Positions 1-9,164 of a stretch of DNA of 64,000 nt are shown here, piece after piece. The notes beneath the pieces were generated by a model that did no database searches, was not told where the DNA came from, and saw only the letters and a list, made by a program, of their open reading frames with translations. A program made the translations under genes and the position numbers. Position 1 is the stretch's first letter. Every line of letters begins with the position of its first letter. This stretch comes from Isosphaera pallida ATCC 43644. Its GTDB lineage: Bacteria > Planctomycetota > Planctomycetia > Isosphaerales > Isosphaeraceae. The stretch is taken from positions 2,818,450 through 2,882,449 of the forward strand of contig NC_014962.1 in the NCBI RefSeq assembly GCF_000186345.1. Direction: 5' to 3'.

Positions 1-1718
1 ACGAAAAAACCGTGGAGGCGATCCGGGCCGCGCGTGAGGGAAAACCATTCGCCCAGGTCGATCCCTTCCGAATGCGTCCTGAGGATGTGGCGACCCTCAA
101 AGAGGCCGGCGGCAGCGCATGGGCGCGGTTGTTCCCGTTCCTGCTAGTGCTGATGACCCTCACTGGAGCGTTCTATCCCGCCATCGACGTGTTCGCGGGC
201 GAACGGGAACGCGGTACGTTGGAAACCCTGGTCCTCACTCCGGCCGGACGCGACGCGATCGTCATCGGCAAATTCCTCACCATCGCCCTGGTCAGCCTCG
301 CCACCGCGTTGCTGAACGTGGTCAGCATGGCCCTGACTGGCATCCAGTTGGCTGCCGCGGTCAACAACGCGCCAGGAGTCACCTCCGGACACCGTGGAGC
401 CGAAGCGGTCCTGTCGGCCCCCACGCTCGAATCACTGGTCTGGATGCTGTTGCTGATACCCCCTCTGGCCCTCTTCTTCGCGGCCGTCAGCGCCGCGGTG
501 GCCAACCAGGCGCGAAGCATGAAGGAAGGCCAATACTTCATGACGCCGCTCTATCTGGCCACCATCCCAATTTTGATGCTCTCGATGTCGCCCGCCGTGG
601 AGCTTGGCGTCTCGATGGCGCTGACCCCGATCGCCGGCCCGGCGTTGCTGCTGCGCGACTTGATCAAAGGCGACTACGCCACCGCCCGCGGTTTGGGTCC
701 GCTGGTGTTGCTAGCGACCCTGAGTTACGCCGCGCTAGCGCTGCGCCTAACCATTCGCGGCTTCGACCGCGAGGAGGCGCTGTTCCGCGACGCCGAACCT
801 TTCCATCCGGCCCTGTGGTGGACCGCTTTGAGACGTGATCGGCCCGAGCGGCCCACCTCCAACCAGGCGTTCCTCGGTTTCGCCCTGATGCTGACAACGG
901 CCTGGTTCTGCGCGCCGTTGCTCAGCGCCTCGTTGACCGGTCTGATCTTGGGCCAGGCTCTCTTCATCCTTGCGCCTCCTCTCGCGTTGACCTTGCTGCT
1001 CACCCGCAACCCTCGCGCGACTCTAAGACTGCGAACCACGTCGGCCTTCTGGTGGCTTGCTGCCCTGGGTCTAGCCCTGTGCGCCAATCCCGCGCTTCAG
1101 GAACTGCGTTCGCTCATCGAAACCCTTCAACCCATCCCACCCCAACTCGCCGAAGCCCTCCAAAACCTGACCAGCGCGACCCGGAACGGCTCGCTAGGCC
1201 TGGTGATCCTGGGGTTCGCCGTGGTGCCGGCGGTTTGCGAGGAACTGGCCTTCCGCGGCTTCATCCTCTCGGGATTGACCCAACCCCGCGACCGCCGCAC
1301 CGCCCGCGCGACCGCCGTGGCCCTCTCCGCCCTACTCTTCGGCCTGACCCACCTGGCGCTAAGCCTGCCTCAACAGTTCTTCCCCTCGACCCTTTTGGGT
1401 CTCATACTAGGAACCCTCGCGTTGGGAAGCCGCAGTCTGGGGCCGCCTCTGGTCTTCCACATCGTCAACAACACGCTAGCCTTCCTCTGGCCCCTCCTTC
1501 CCTCAGAGGCCGCCACAACGTTGTTCCGCGACCCCGAACGTCTGCTGTTTCAGACCCCAATCGTCGTTGTCGCCTCGGTGATTGCCCTCGCCCTGGTGAT
1601 CTCGATCATCCGCGCCGCCTACCCGCCCGATGTGGCCAACGCTCTCCCAACTCCCGCTGAACCCCATCCCGTCGCTCAACACCAGGACCAACCCAACGCG
1701 CCGGAGGCGGTCTCATGA
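1..1718 (+). CDS. ABC-2 type permease fused to CPBP (Abi) protease-like domain, 5'-partial
   Basis: Membrane component of an ABC exporter, probably Na+/drug-type (NatB-like), working with the ATPase that overlaps its stop codon. The frame is open to the left window edge, so the true start probably lies upstream; a GTG at 12 is only a fallback start. Counted from that GTG (568 aa): ABC-2-type membrane segments at about 40-250, with the characteristic GERERGTLE loop at 63-71, then further spans, then a CPBP intramembrane domain at about 395-520. The CPBP motif is intact: EELAFR (E410, E411, R415), a His at 447 in FGLTH, and HIVNN at 483-487. The permease/CPBP fusion is known in bacterial NatB-like proteins. 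The substrate cannot be read from sequence. Family assignment is firm; function as Na+ exporter is inference. Confidence 0.85.
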   Translation, partial: EKTVEAIRAAREGKPFAQVDPFRMRPEDVATLKEAGGSAWARLFPFLLVLMTLTGAFYPAIDVFAGERERGTLETLVLTPAGRDAIVIGKFLTIALVSLATALLNVVSMALTGIQLAAAVNNAPGVTSGHRGAEAVLSAPTLESLVWMLLLIPPLALFFAAVSAAVANQARSMKEGQYFMTPLYLATIPILMLSMSPAVELGVSMALTPIAGPALLLRDLIKGDYATARGLGPLVLLATLSYAALALRLTIRGFDREEALFRDAEPFHPALWWTALRRDRPERPTSNQAFLGFALMLTTAWFCAPLLSASLTGLILGQALFILAPPLALTLLLTRNPRATLRLRTTSAFWWLAALGLALCANPALQELRSLIETLQPIPPQLAEALQNLTSATRNGSLGLVILGFAVVPAVCEELAFRGFILSGLTQPRDRRTARATAVALSALLFGLTHLALSLPQQFFPSTLLGLILGTLALGSRSLGPPLVFHIVNNTLAFLWPLLPSEAATTLFRDPERLLFQTPIVVVASVIALALVISIIRAAYPPDVANALPTPAEPHPVAQHQDQPNAPEAVS

Positions 1719-2497
1719 TTGTGGTCGAACATCTCTCGAAGCAGTTTTTCGATTTGCGACGGGGACATGTCACCGCGGTCAACGACATTTCGTTCCGTTG
1801 CGCCCAGGGGGAAGTGGTCGGTCTGCTTGGTCCCAACGGCGCGGGCAAAACCACCACCCTACGCATCCTTTCCACCATCCTCAAACCGTCCTCCGGCGTG
1901 GCTCGAATCGACGGCATCCAAGTGGATCAGGCCCCCGAGGAGGTCCGCCGACGCATCGGCTACATGTCGGCCAGCACTCAGCTTTATGACCGCATGACCG
2001 CCTGGGAACTCGTTTCCTTCTTCGGCTCGCTGTACGACCTGGAAGGAGAGAGGCTGACCCAGCGCATGGAGGCGGTGTTCGACTGGCTGGGTATGAACGA
2101 CTTCCGCGATGTCCCGGTGGCCAAAATGTCCACCGGCATGAAACAAAAGGTCTCGATTGCCCGTGCCGTGGTCCACGACCCCCCGGTGCTGATTCTCGAC
2201 GAACCGACCTCGAACCTCGACATCTTAGTGGCGCGGGCGTTGGTCGAACGAATTGAGGAGCTGGCAAATCAGGGGAAAACCATCCTTCTTTCCTCACATA
2301 CAATGGCAATGATCGAGCGTCTTTGTCATCGGGTGATTATTCTTTACAAAGGAATGATTCTCGAATCTGGTCCCTTGAAGGAACTCAAAGCACGTTACAA
2401 AGCTGCCAGTCTTGACGATTTGTTCTTCGATCTCATCGACCAGTGCGACGCATGCGCTGCGCCCTCGGCTATGACCGCCGCCGACGCTCTAACCTAA
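1715..2497 (+). CDS. ABC transporter ATP-binding protein (NatA-like)
   Basis: Cytoplasmic ATPase that powers the adjacent permease. The ATG overlaps the permease stop as ATGA, indicating translational coupling. The 260-aa protein has Walker A GPNGAGKT (39-46), an ABC signature in the altered form MSTGMKQ (138-144, instead of LSGGQ) and Walker B ILDEPTS with D162/E163. The SSHTM segment supplies the switch histidine. Length and motif order match the NatA/CcmA group of exporter ATPases. MSTGMKQ-type signatures occur in this subgroup, so the change is not evidence of inactivity. The last ~25 residues are Cys/Ala-rich and look family-external. The 297 bases downstream, before the converging zinc-ribbon gene, show no clear terminator. 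Confidence 0.92.
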   Translation: MIVVEHLSKQFFDLRRGHVTAVNDISFRCAQGEVVGLLGPNGAGKTTTLRILSTILKPSSGVARIDGIQVDQAPEEVRRRIGYMSASTQLYDRMTAWELVSFFGSLYDLEGERLTQRMEAVFDWLGMNDFRDVPVAKMSTGMKQKVSIARAVVHDPPVLILDEPTSNLDILVARALVERIEELANQGKTILLSSHTMAMIERLCHRVIILYKGMILESGPLKELKARYKAASLDDLFFDLIDQCDACAAPSAMTAADALT

Positions 2498-2794
2498 GCT
2501 TTCTTCAGAGGGGGCGGGTGGTGAGCAAGCCGCCGCACAGGTGGTGGGGAAGTGGGGTGTGGGGTGTTCGGCGTGAGATGTGGGACGTTCGCAGTGAAAT
2601 GATTGAATGCTGATTTCCTATAATTTCTCGACTCCTCCGAGTTCGCAGAAGCGTTCCCATCCACCGGGATGGTGGGAGGTGAGGTCGCGTGGTGGCCGGT
2701 CATCTCGATGGGTTGGGGGTGTCTGATGTGGAAAAACAATCGACCGACCAACATTGGGAAGGATTCTCTGGCGACGGCTTGTGCGATGGTCAAC

Positions 2795-3592
2795 TTAACT
2801 GCGCGTGACCGTCGCGCCGCAATGACGGCATACCGTCGCGGCGATGTGCAGGGGACGCCGGCAATGGCCGCAGACCCGCAAGCCGCCGCCCAAACCCGTT
2901 TCTGGAATGCGTGAAGCCGCCAACAGTGCGGCGGCGTCCAGCGCCTCTCGGTCCGGGTCGAGCTGGGTTGGCGAGAACTCAGCTCCGGCCTGGGAGGACG
3001 CGAACCTGAGAGCAACCAAAGGGGGCGGCGTGGTGGGTGATCCTTCGGAATTGGGCGGCGGGGGCGGACGATCGGCCAGGGTGCCCATTAAATCGGGGTC
3101 GATCCTCATTTCCAACGAGCCGTCGTGGTGATCGGAACGTCGCGCTCGAGGATCACACGAATTGGCCGCCAGGACTGTCGAGCCGGTTGAGATGACCTGA
3201 GGGTCAGGCGAATTCGAACCCTTCTCTGCCAGTGCGTCGGCAGTGTGCTGGACGATCCAATTTTCCAAAATGGCCCGATCGGCCGCGGGCATCTCGCCAG
3301 TTGGAGCATCGTGGGGCAACTCCGGAACCGGCACGATCTGACGGCAGGAGGGACAGCGGGCCGACTTGGCTGCGTGGGAGGCGTCGAGCTTGAGCTTCTG
3401 GCCACAGGGGCAATCAAACAGAATCACGCCGCCGGGCCACGCCGCCCCGCCAGGGAGCCAGCCCGTGGCTGATGGACTCGTTTCGCGGCGGATCCGCACC
3501 CGAGCGCCACAGACCGGACAAATCAGCTTGTCGATCCCTGGAGGAATCGTCAGCGTCGTCCCACAACGACAGATCGGCGATCGACTCGCCAT
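2795..3592 (-). CDS. Multi zinc-ribbon protein of unknown function
   Basis: A 265-aa protein with three recognisable zinc-ribbon units. The first is at the extreme N-terminus (CRCG then CPVCG), the second at about residues 58-88 (CPCG then CPSC) and the third at the C-terminus (CGHC then CRHC, ending a few residues before the stop). Between them lies a low-complexity, Pro/Asp-rich linker without hydrophobic spans, so the protein is probably cytoplasmic. The open frame extends upstream to 3655, but the ATG at 3592 is preceded by an AGGGGCGAAG-like ribosome site and puts the first ribbon at residue 8, so I prefer it. Planctomycetes carry many such ribbon proteins, often tied to protein kinases; here no kinase is adjacent. 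Role unknown. Confidence 0.7.
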   Translation of the reverse strand: MASRSPICRCGTTLTIPPGIDKLICPVCGARVRIRRETSPSATGWLPGGAAWPGGVILFDCPCGQKLKLDASHAAKSARCPSCRQIVPVPELPHDAPTGEMPAADRAILENWIVQHTADALAEKGSNSPDPQVISTGSTVLAANSCDPRARRSDHHDGSLEMRIDPDLMGTLADRPPPPPNSEGSPTTPPPLVALRFASSQAGAEFSPTQLDPDREALDAAALLAASRIPETGLGGGLRVCGHCRRPLHIAATVCRHCGATVTRS

Positions 3593-3717
3593 CTTCGCCC
3601 CTCTCCCCTCCTTCGATCCGACCGTGCCCGCGCTGCGCTGTGGATTCCGACCCAACCTTCCTTAACCAAACCCCTCGCAAACCAAACCCCTCGCAACACA
3701 ATCGAACGCAGCTTGTC

Positions 3718-4653
3718 TCAACCGCCGTTCTTGGCGACCGGACGCAGTGAACCACCGATCCTTAGATCATCCGAGGCGACCAACCCGTTGAGGCTGCCGG
3801 AGCGGAACCCTTCCAAGTCGAGGGTGACGAACTTGAATCCCAGGTCTTTGAAAACCCGAATCAACTCGCCGCGAGTCTGAAGCGCCACAAGGTCGGCCAG
3901 GTGTTCCAAAGGAACTTCAATGCGGGCGAGATCGCCCTTGTGGTAGCGGACCCGCACCACGTTGAGGCCGGTCGTCCGCTTGAGCCAAAGCTCAGCCGCG
4001 TCGATCATGCGGACCCGTTGGGGCGTGACCTCCTCGCCGTAGGCGATCCGACTGGATAGGCAGGGCGAGGCCGGTTTGTCCCAGGTGGGCAGCCCCCACG
4101 CCTTGGCCAACGCCCGCACGTCGGCCTTGGTCAGCCCGCACTCCTGCAACGGGTGGCGGATTCCGTTCTCCGCCGCGGCGATCAGGCCGGGACGATGATC
4201 CCCCATATCGTCGAGGTTCGCTCCCGACACGATCGTCTCGACCCCAAGTTCCTCACGCAACGCGGTCAGCCGCCCGTAGAGCTCACTCTTGCAGAAGTAG
4301 CAGCGATCGGAATGGTTGCGCAGATAGTTAGGGTCCGCGAACTCCTCGGTTCGAATGACCCGATGCCGCACCCCGATCCGCTTGGCCAGTTCGACTGCCT
4401 CTTCAAGTTCGCCCGAGGCCAGGCTGTCCGAGACTGCCGTGATCGCCACGGCCCGCTCGCCCAACGCGAGATGAGCCGCTTGAGCCACCACGGTCGAGTC
4501 GATCCCCCCCGAATAAGCCACGCCCACCGTGCCCATGCCGCTCAACGTTGCCAACAAGCGGTCGCGTTTCGCGCGCAGTTCCGGGTCGGCCCAGGGATCG
4601 CCCCCCACGGCGGGATCGGCGGCGGGTCGGGTCGGGGTCACGGTCGGGGACAT
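3718..4653 (-). CDS. larE: LarE-like ATP-dependent sacrificial sulfur transferase
   Basis: LarE adenylates and then sulfurates the pyridinium-3,5-dicarboxylate precursor of the nickel-pincer cofactor of lactate racemase. The 311-aa protein has the PP-loop ATP pyrophosphatase motif SGGIDST at 48-54, the RCYFCKSELY segment typical of the family, and a Cys (about residue 198) in SPCLSSRI, at the position of the sulfur-donating cysteine of the Lactobacillus enzyme. The longer frame to 4794 adds an untypical hydrophobic leader; the ATG at 4653 gives normal family length. No larA, larB or larC is seen in this window, so the partner genes are either elsewhere or the protein serves another sulfur transfer. 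PP-loop family membership is firm, the precise substrate is inferred. Confidence 0.85.
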   Translation of the reverse strand: MSPTVTPTRPAADPAVGGDPWADPELRAKRDRLLATLSGMGTVGVAYSGGIDSTVVAQAAHLALGERAVAITAVSDSLASGELEEAVELAKRIGVRHRVIRTEEFADPNYLRNHSDRCYFCKSELYGRLTALREELGVETIVSGANLDDMGDHRPGLIAAAENGIRHPLQECGLTKADVRALAKAWGLPTWDKPASPCLSSRIAYGEEVTPQRVRMIDAAELWLKRTTGLNVVRVRYHKGDLARIEVPLEHLADLVALQTRGELIRVFKDLGFKFVTLDLEGFRSGSLNGLVASDDLRIGGSLRPVAKNGG

Positions 4654-5088
4654 GAGCCGTCTTCCAACAGGGATGGCGAACGAGAACAACGCGACAGGGT
4701 GTTTCCATTGTAGCCGGACCCCTCCGCCAAGCCAACGGAGGGGGAAGTCTGGAAAAACGACGACGGGCTCTTGGAGCTTGTAGAGAACAAACAAAGAGGG
4801 GGATTCGATCTTAAACCCCTAAAAGGGGAAGAGAATTGACACACTCGTGTTCAGCGCCTGGACTTCAGTTGAGACACTGATTCGGTGGCCCAAGTTGAAG
4901 TGGGCCAAGGAGGGTCTTCGGGAGGATCGCCTTCCCAATCAACCAACTCACCCCCCACCAACTGGGCGATTGAGACCATTACTCCGAGGCAGCCCTGAAC
5001 AAGCTGGGGAGCGACCAACCCAAGCAGGACAATGCGCCACCTTACATAACCCGACGCGCCGGCTCAATCACCACGATCAATCAGCCTC
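4654..5088. other. Intergenic region upstream of larE
   Basis: About 435 bases between the start of larE and the stop of the quinone oxidoreductase, both on the minus strand. The larE promoter should lie here. I see no convincing -35/-10 pair for the minus strand and no terminator with a T-tract for the upstream gene. A TTGACA hexamer near 4836 faces the plus strand, where there is no gene, so I give it no weight. Confidence 0.4.
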
Positions 5089-6096
5089 TTACTCGTCCCA
5101 AACTACGACGGTTTTGCCAAAGCCGGTGTTGGCGGCCATGCGTTGAAGTGCTTCGCTCAGACGTTCGACCGGATACACGGCGTCGAGGATGGGCGTGATC
5201 CGACCAGAAGTCAGCCAGGGCCAGGCTCGTTCGACGAACTTCCAAGTGATTTCGGTCTTCTCGGCCACGGAGCGGTTGCGCAAGGTGGTCGCTTGCAAAC
5301 GTAACCGCTTGCTCATCCACAATCCCAGATCAACCTGGGCTGTCGCGCCGGCGAGCAAGCCGATCAGGGCAACTCGACCGCCCAGGGCCAAAGAGCGCGC
5401 GGTGCGGTCGAGGTTAGCTCCGCCCAGGAACTCCAGCGCGGCGTGAACGCCTTGGCCCGCGGTCAAACGGGCGATCGCCGTTTCGTAGGGTTCGGCGTCG
5501 GGGGTGGTCGGGAGGGGATGATCCAACCCCAGGGCGACGGCCTTTTCCAGCTTTTCCGGAGTGCGGGAGGTGCCGAAGGTTTCGCAGCCCATCATCTTCG
5601 CAAGTTGAAGCGCGGCGACTCCGACTCCAGAGCCCACCGCGTGAATCAAGACCCGTTCACCCGGCTGGACCTCGGCCCGCGTGGTCAGGGCATCGTGGGC
5701 GGTGAGAAAGGCTTCGGGCACGGCGGCGGCTTGAGCGTCGCTCCAGGATTCCGGCACGAGAATCGTCTGAGGCGCGGGGACCACGACGAACTCGGCATAG
5801 GCTCCGCCGCCAACCACTGCGGCGACCCGGTCGCCAACTCGCCGGATGGTGGTGGGATCGTTGCCGACCCGAGGCCCCAGCTCGACGACCTCGCCGGCAA
5901 CTTCGAGACCCGGCACCTCGGCGGGCCAACCTGGGGGCGCAGGGTAACGCCCGGCGATTTGCAGCAAATCAGCCCGATTCAGGCCGAAGGCCCGCACCCG
6001 GATCAATACCTCGTCTCCTTGAGGGTGGGGACGGTCTGCCTCGACCATCTCCAGACCCTCGGGACCACCAGGACGCGCGATACGAAACCAACGCAT
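5089..6096 (-). CDS. Zinc-independent quinone oxidoreductase / MDR-family NAD(P)H dehydrogenase
   Basis: A 335-aa medium-chain dehydrogenase/reductase of the quinone oxidoreductase (PIG3/Qor-like) branch, a cytoplasmic NAD(P)H-dependent reductase of quinones or enones. The N-terminal GroES-like part contains GLNRADLLQIAGRYP, diagnostic of the PIG3-type branch, followed by the nucleotide-binding GSGVGVAALQLAK segment. The catalytic-zinc cysteine of alcohol dehydrogenases is absent, as expected for this branch. The frame extends to 6207, but the ATG at 6096 begins the conserved fold (MRWFRI) and avoids overlap with the next gene. It follows the membrane glycosyltransferase gene by about 60 bases on the same strand, so co-transcription is possible. 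Physiological substrate unknown. Confidence 0.87.
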   Translation of the reverse strand: MRWFRIARPGGPEGLEMVEADRPHPQGDEVLIRVRAFGLNRADLLQIAGRYPAPPGWPAEVPGLEVAGEVVELGPRVGNDPTTIRRVGDRVAAVVGGGAYAEFVVVPAPQTILVPESWSDAQAAAVPEAFLTAHDALTTRAEVQPGERVLIHAVGSGVGVAALQLAKMMGCETFGTSRTPEKLEKAVALGLDHPLPTTPDAEPYETAIARLTAGQGVHAALEFLGGANLDRTARSLALGGRVALIGLLAGATAQVDLGLWMSKRLRLQATTLRNRSVAEKTEITWKFVERAWPWLTSGRITPILDAVYPVERLSEALQRMAANTGFGKTVVVWDE

Positions 6097-6157
6097 GAGG
6101 AGGTATCCTCGTTGAAGCGGAGTTCGTTTCCCGTCGCCGTTGGCTCGACCCGACTTG

Positions 6158-8347
6158 CTAGTCGTCCGGATCGGTGGGATCAACCACGGCGGTCTCGGGC
6201 AGCCCACGACCGCGAGAACGAACGTCGCCGCGCTGGGCGCGCTCCGCGATCAATTTGCGACGCCAGTCAGGCTGGCCCTCGGTGCGGGCCAGGACCCGGG
6301 CCACCTCCAGGCTCATGGGGTCGCGGAACGAGAAGACTTCGCGCAGCGGCGGCGCGTTGGCGGGCCAATGACGGAACTCCTCGGGGTGAAGCAAGATGAA
6401 CTTGGGTTCCGAACCGGGTTGGAGTCCCAACATTCGTGGTTCGGTCAACTGTTTGATGGGATGACCAGCCGCGAACAGCAGATCGGCCGGCCAGGCGTTG
6501 AACGACGAACCAAGGGTGTGGATCGGCCAAAGCGGCGGCACCCATTGACCAATCGCCCGGCCCCAGGGACCGGCCGAGACCCGATAGTTCCACTCCGGCA
6601 CGGCGTAACCCCAATGAGTCGTCTTCAGCAGCGCCGCCAGCAGAATCCAAGCAACGACGACCCCCCGTGTCGAACCGGAGGCCACCACCCATCCCAGCGA
6701 GACAATCAGGATGACCGAGGCCACCAGCGCTGGAATCAACACCGGATGATAATACGGGGCCACCAGAATCACGCGAACCATCAGCGGCAAGGTCGTGACG
6801 CACCAAACGGCCGTCGCCAGAATCGTCAAGAGGATGGCCGCTGGTCGGAGCCAACCCAACGCCGCGCCGGGGTCGTCGGCGCGAGGATCGTTGGACGGCT
6901 GGGCCTCCGGTTGATTCGACGGCCCCGCGCGTCGTTTCCACCAAGAGGGGGAGGTCTGAAGCAGCGTGACCATCAGGGCCGCCGCAGCAGTTGAAACGGC
7001 CAGAAGGATGACGCCCAGGGCCGGTTGCCCTAGACCAGGCAGCATTGTGCCGGCCAGGGCGGCAGCGAGAGCGGCTTTGAAACGCCCAGCCACCACGTCG
7101 CGGGTCGCGGGGTTCCAGTAGCCGCCACCGACCAGACGCGACCAACCCAACCCGGCCAGCACCGCCAAGGGGGTCCAGGGCAACGCCCAAGCCAACGCGC
7201 GGGGCACCAAGTCCCAGGCCGCGGGGCTTTTCAAAGGCAGGGTGATCGCCGCTCCCCAGACGAGCGCTGGGGCGGTGGACCAGGCCCAACCGCTCCAAGT
7301 GGCGAAGGCCACGAGAGGAAATAACCAGAATGCCCAGACTCCAGCGTGTTCCAGCCTCCCACGGTGTGAGGGCGATTTGTCCTGGCCCGAGGTTTTGTCG
7401 AGAATCGCGGTTCCTGCTTCAAGCTCTTCGTGGTTCAAGACGCGCATTGAGGGACGCGCCACCAAGCCGCAGAAGGCGATCACCGCCAAGGCGGGCCAGC
7501 CGCCGGTCAGCAACGCCAAGGCCGCCCAGAGTCCCGCCAACGGTCCAAAGCCCCGCGCCGCGATCCGATCGACCGCCGCCAGCACCGGCAAAGCGATCAG
7601 CAGATCGAACCCAGCTAAAGGCATCATCACCCTCAAGCCGGTCAGGAACGGCCAAAACAGCGCTTCGGACCGATCGATCAACGCGAGGGAACCATACCAG
7701 CAGACCGCGAACAGCACCCCTGCGCTCAACCCCATCGCTCCGGCGAGGCGTCGGGAGAGCAACCAGCCCAGCAGCAACCCAGCCAGAGCCTGGGGAACGC
7801 GCACGGAAAAGGCGGTTGGTCCTTTTTCCTCCCACTGAGACGCCGCCCAGACCGGCAGAGTTTGACCTGCTAAATGACCGGGATCCCAGTGACCGGCCAC
7901 CTGACCGAAGGGGGCCGGTTTTCCCCAGGCGGCAAATCCTAAACGGGCCTCCTCCGGTCCCAACTCCCGGTCCCACATGCCTAAAACCACGAACACCAAC
8001 CCGGCCAGCAACAGGCCCGCCAACGCCCAGGCCAAGTCGCCCAAAGGCATCGGACGCTCCGACTCCCCGTGCCCCGGCCTTGAGGTGTCGTTCGCCATCC
8101 GTTCGGTCTCCCCAACCCGGCCGGGTGCCGCAGCCACCACGTCGAGCCGGAACCGCCAGCCGCGACGCCCGCCGGCGGTCTCGCCACGACGCGGACGCGA
8201 CGCCCACTCCCCCTGCCCCTCCTCGTCGGGCCCGTTCCGCCGCGTTGGACGATCCCGATTGGTCCAGGAGGAAGGTGAGTCGGAAGCACCCGCATCCGCA
8301 TCCGCGTCCCAAAACCGACCGCCCCGAGGCTCCGATTCAGCGCTCAT
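6158..8347 (-). CDS. Multi-span membrane glycosyltransferase-like protein (ArnT/PMT superfamily)
   Basis: A 729-aa inner-membrane protein with a long charged N-terminal tail (about 110 residues, rich in Arg, Asp and Gly) followed by roughly ten or more hydrophobic segments and a C-terminal soluble domain from about residue 620. The first loop after the first span reads GMWDRELGPEEARLG, which resembles the acidic catalytic loop (D-E-x-R) of GT-C enzymes such as ArnT and PMT that use polyprenyl-phosphate sugars. The ATG lies inside the end of the upstream phosphatase gene (11-base overlap), so the pair is probably translated together. Sugar and acceptor cannot be predicted. The superfamily call rests on topology and one motif, so confidence is moderate. 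Confidence 0.7.
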   Translation of the reverse strand: MSAESEPRGGRFWDADADAGASDSPSSWTNRDRPTRRNGPDEEGQGEWASRPRRGETAGGRRGWRFRLDVVAAAPGRVGETERMANDTSRPGHGESERPMPLGDLAWALAGLLLAGLVFVVLGMWDRELGPEEARLGFAAWGKPAPFGQVAGHWDPGHLAGQTLPVWAASQWEEKGPTAFSVRVPQALAGLLLGWLLSRRLAGAMGLSAGVLFAVCWYGSLALIDRSEALFWPFLTGLRVMMPLAGFDLLIALPVLAAVDRIAARGFGPLAGLWAALALLTGGWPALAVIAFCGLVARPSMRVLNHEELEAGTAILDKTSGQDKSPSHRGRLEHAGVWAFWLFPLVAFATWSGWAWSTAPALVWGAAITLPLKSPAAWDLVPRALAWALPWTPLAVLAGLGWSRLVGGGYWNPATRDVVAGRFKAALAAALAGTMLPGLGQPALGVILLAVSTAAAALMVTLLQTSPSWWKRRAGPSNQPEAQPSNDPRADDPGAALGWLRPAAILLTILATAVWCVTTLPLMVRVILVAPYYHPVLIPALVASVILIVSLGWVVASGSTRGVVVAWILLAALLKTTHWGYAVPEWNYRVSAGPWGRAIGQWVPPLWPIHTLGSSFNAWPADLLFAAGHPIKQLTEPRMLGLQPGSEPKFILLHPEEFRHWPANAPPLREVFSFRDPMSLEVARVLARTEGQPDWRRKLIAERAQRGDVRSRGRGLPETAVVDPTDPDD

Positions 8348-9164
8348 CGCCGATCCTCCCTCTGGAGATCGTCTCGTCCGTCGAAGCGTCCTCCACCGTC
8401 TGCGGCGAACCCACGAAGGGATCCAGCGCCTCGTCGCCGTTGAGTTCGTAGAACGGCGTTCGACTCACCATGTTGTAAACATATCCGGCAATGGCGCGTT
8501 GTCGATAGCCATGGCGCTTCAGTTCGGCCTCGACATCCTCCAGGGTCCAGCCGTCCCGTTCGTAACGCATTAGGGCCACAGCCGAGCCGGTACGGCAGGT
8601 TCCCCGGGCGCAGTGGACTAAAACCGGCTGAGACTTGGGGTCGTCGATCATGTCCAGGACGCGGCGGAACTGGTCGGGTCGTCCCAGACCGTCGCCAGGC
8701 ATGGGTAGCACGGCGTAGTTCAATCCCAGACGGCGGGCGACCTGGCGTTCGCGGGCCAACGTAGGGCTGGGCAGTTGAAGGTTGATCACCGTTTTCAGGC
8801 CATAGCGGCGAACGGCCTCTTCGAGCTGGTCGGGATCGAGTTGACCGCTCCGATAGAGCAGGCCAGGCTTGACCACGTCCCAGTGGTCCCAATCAACGTT
8901 GTCCGGCAACGTGGCCGCAATTCGCCAACCCGCCAGCGCTGCCAGGGCCAGCGCCACGGTTACCCCGGCCAGCATCGACTGAACCCCGATCCGATCCCTC
9001 CGCGCGGTCCCGGCGTTGGGAATCGGACATGGCGACGCATCATCGAGATCGCGGGGACCGCCCAAACTCGAACTCGGGTCGCGCATACCCCTAACCCTCT
9101 CCCATCCTTGGGAATCCCTAATGCGCGGTCTCATCGGAGCGCATCCCTCGGCCCGACGATTCAT
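8337..9164 (-). CDS. Membrane-anchored dual-specificity / tyrosine phosphatase-like protein
   Basis: A Cys-based phosphatase with the P-loop HCARGTCRTG (HCX5R, nucleophile Cys and invariant Arg both present) in the C-terminal half. Upstream of it is a single transmembrane segment (LAGVTVALALAALAGW), which would hold the catalytic domain on one face of the membrane. The VIYRSGQLD-like LLYRSGQLDPDQLE segment and the NLQLPSP region match the bacterial DSP/Siw14-like group. Several start codons are possible: I chose ATG 9164 because AAGGA lies 8 bases upstream, while ATG 9134 and 9086 remain candidates. It overlaps the glycosyltransferase gene by 11 bases, suggesting that the phosphatase acts on, or regulates, envelope polymer synthesis; that link is inference. 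Confidence 0.8.
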   Translation of the reverse strand: MNRRAEGCAPMRPRIRDSQGWERVRGMRDPSSSLGGPRDLDDASPCPIPNAGTARRDRIGVQSMLAGVTVALALAALAGWRIAATLPDNVDWDHWDVVKPGLLYRSGQLDPDQLEEAVRRYGLKTVINLQLPSPTLARERQVARRLGLNYAVLPMPGDGLGRPDQFRRVLDMIDDPKSQPVLVHCARGTCRTGSAVALMRYERDGWTLEDVEAELKRHGYRQRAIAGYVYNMVSRTPFYELNGDEALDPFVGSPQTVEDASTDETISRGRIGDER

